Assembly (NCBI GenBank): GCA_041678045.1
Contig: JBAYOV010000083.1
Coordinates: 1 to 7,123, forward strand
Reading direction: 5' to 3'
DNA length: 7,123 nucleotides
Source: UBA2357 sp041678045
Lineage (GTDB): Bacteria; Pseudomonadota; Gammaproteobacteria; Burkholderiales; Rhodocyclaceae
The position numbers and the translations under genes are program-made. The notes beneath the pieces were generated by a model. The model saw nothing but the letters and a program-made list of their open reading frames with translations. It had not been told where the DNA came from and made no database searches. Numbering within the stretch: position 1 is the stretch's first letter; every line of letters starts with the position of its first letter. Below, in pieces: positions 6,574 through 7,123 of this stretch.

Positions 6574-7123
6574 TCAGTTCTTCGACTTGTCCACCAGGGC
6601 CTTGGCCTTGATCCAGGGCATCATGTCACGCAGTTTTTCGCCGACCTGCTCGATCGGGTGCTCGGCGTTCAGGCGACGACGCGCGGTCATGCTCGGATAG
6701 TTGGTCTTGCCTTCCTGGATGAACATCTTGGCGTACTCGCCGGTCTGGATGCGCTTGAGGGCGCTGCGCATGGCCGCACGGGACTGCTCGTTGATGACTT
6801 CGGGGCCGGTCACGTACTCGCCATACTCCGCGTTGTTGGAGATGGAGTAGTTCATGTTGGCGATGCCGCCTTCGTACATCAGGTCGACGATCAGCTTCAG
6901 TTCGTGCAGGCACTCGAAGTAGGCCATTTCCGGGGCATAGCCGGCTTCAACCAGAGTTTCGAAACCCATCTTGACCAGTTCGACGGCGCCGCCGCACAGC
7001 ACGGCCTGTTCACCGAACAGATCGGTCTCGGTTTCTTCACGGAAGGTGGTCTAGAACACGCCGGCGCGGCCGCTGCCGATGGCGCATGCATAGGACAGGC
7101 CGATGTCGCGGGAGGCGCCGGAC
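6574..7123 (-). CDS. ilvC: Ketol-acid reductoisomerase, C-terminal part, interrupted by an in-frame amber codon
   Basis: 3' part of class I IlvC, which converts acetolactate (or acetohydroxybutyrate) with NADPH to the dihydroxy acids of valine, leucine and isoleucine synthesis. The 5' end is outside the window. Assuming the usual 338-residue length, residues fall exactly on family numbering: D190 and E194 in TDLFGEQ, E226 and E230 in FECLHELKL, S251 in NYSIS, and the C-terminus VDKSKN. The visible N-terminal side (SGASRDIGLSYACAIGSGR) is also normal Rossmann-domain end sequence. Between them, codon 180 is TAG (7051-7053), where relatives usually have Glu or Lys before TTF. As written, translation stops at 179 residues and all metal and substrate ligands are lost. 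No frameshift or other damage is seen, so this could be a fresh nonsense mutation or a base-calling error in a working gene. Confidence 0.93.
7051..7053 (-). other. In-frame TAG within ilvC (codon 180)
   Basis: The plus strand reads CTA, so the ilvC coding strand has GTG-TTC-TAG-ACC-ACC. The stop is in frame with the downstream ilvC coding sequence (17 codons before the GTG at 7000-7002) and with the conserved sequence upstream to the window edge. One base change from GAG (Glu), AAG (Lys) or CAG (Gln) would produce it. Confidence 0.95.

Overview
The window is high-GC, densely packed bacterial DNA, most likely from a betaproteobacterium, perhaps near the Rhodocyclales. That is an inference. 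It rests on the ilvC-pssA-leuA order, the class I KARI sequence type, and a hypB-F-C-D-E cluster with a short HypF like the HypF1 described in Ralstonia eutropha. No tRNA, rRNA, CRISPR array, insertion sequence or phage gene was seen.

Left part, plus strand (1-4024): the distal part of a [NiFe]-hydrogenase maturation operon. It holds the 3' end of hypB (nickel GTPase), a short hypF (carbamoyltransferase domain only), hypC, hypD and hypE. The genes are tightly coupled: hypB/hypF and hypC/hypD share ATGA stop-start overlaps, and the other gaps are about 20-40 bases. HypF and HypE make and activate the carbamoyl/cyanide ligand. HypC and HypD hold the iron and receive the cyanide. HypB belongs to the later nickel insertion step. 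The hydrogenase genes and hypA probably lie to the left, outside the window.

Right part, minus strand (4026-7123): housekeeping genes. In transcription order these are ilvC (branched-chain amino acid synthesis, 5' end cut by the window), a strong intrinsic terminator, then pssA (phosphatidylserine synthase) and leuA (2-isopropylmalate synthase). leuA and hypE converge with one base between their stop codons, so the junction between the hydrogenase block and the core block is seamless.

The main oddity is an in-frame amber codon in ilvC at 7051-7053, just before the catalytic Mg-binding motif. Everything on both sides is well conserved, so this is either a very recent nonsense mutation or a sequence error. 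Secondary points are the HypF without its acylphosphatase, zinc-finger and YrdC domains, a His-rich tail at the C-terminus of HypB, and an 18-bp tandem repeat at the start of hypF. I found no convincing undescribed system; this is mainly a known hyp cluster next to known biosynthetic genes.
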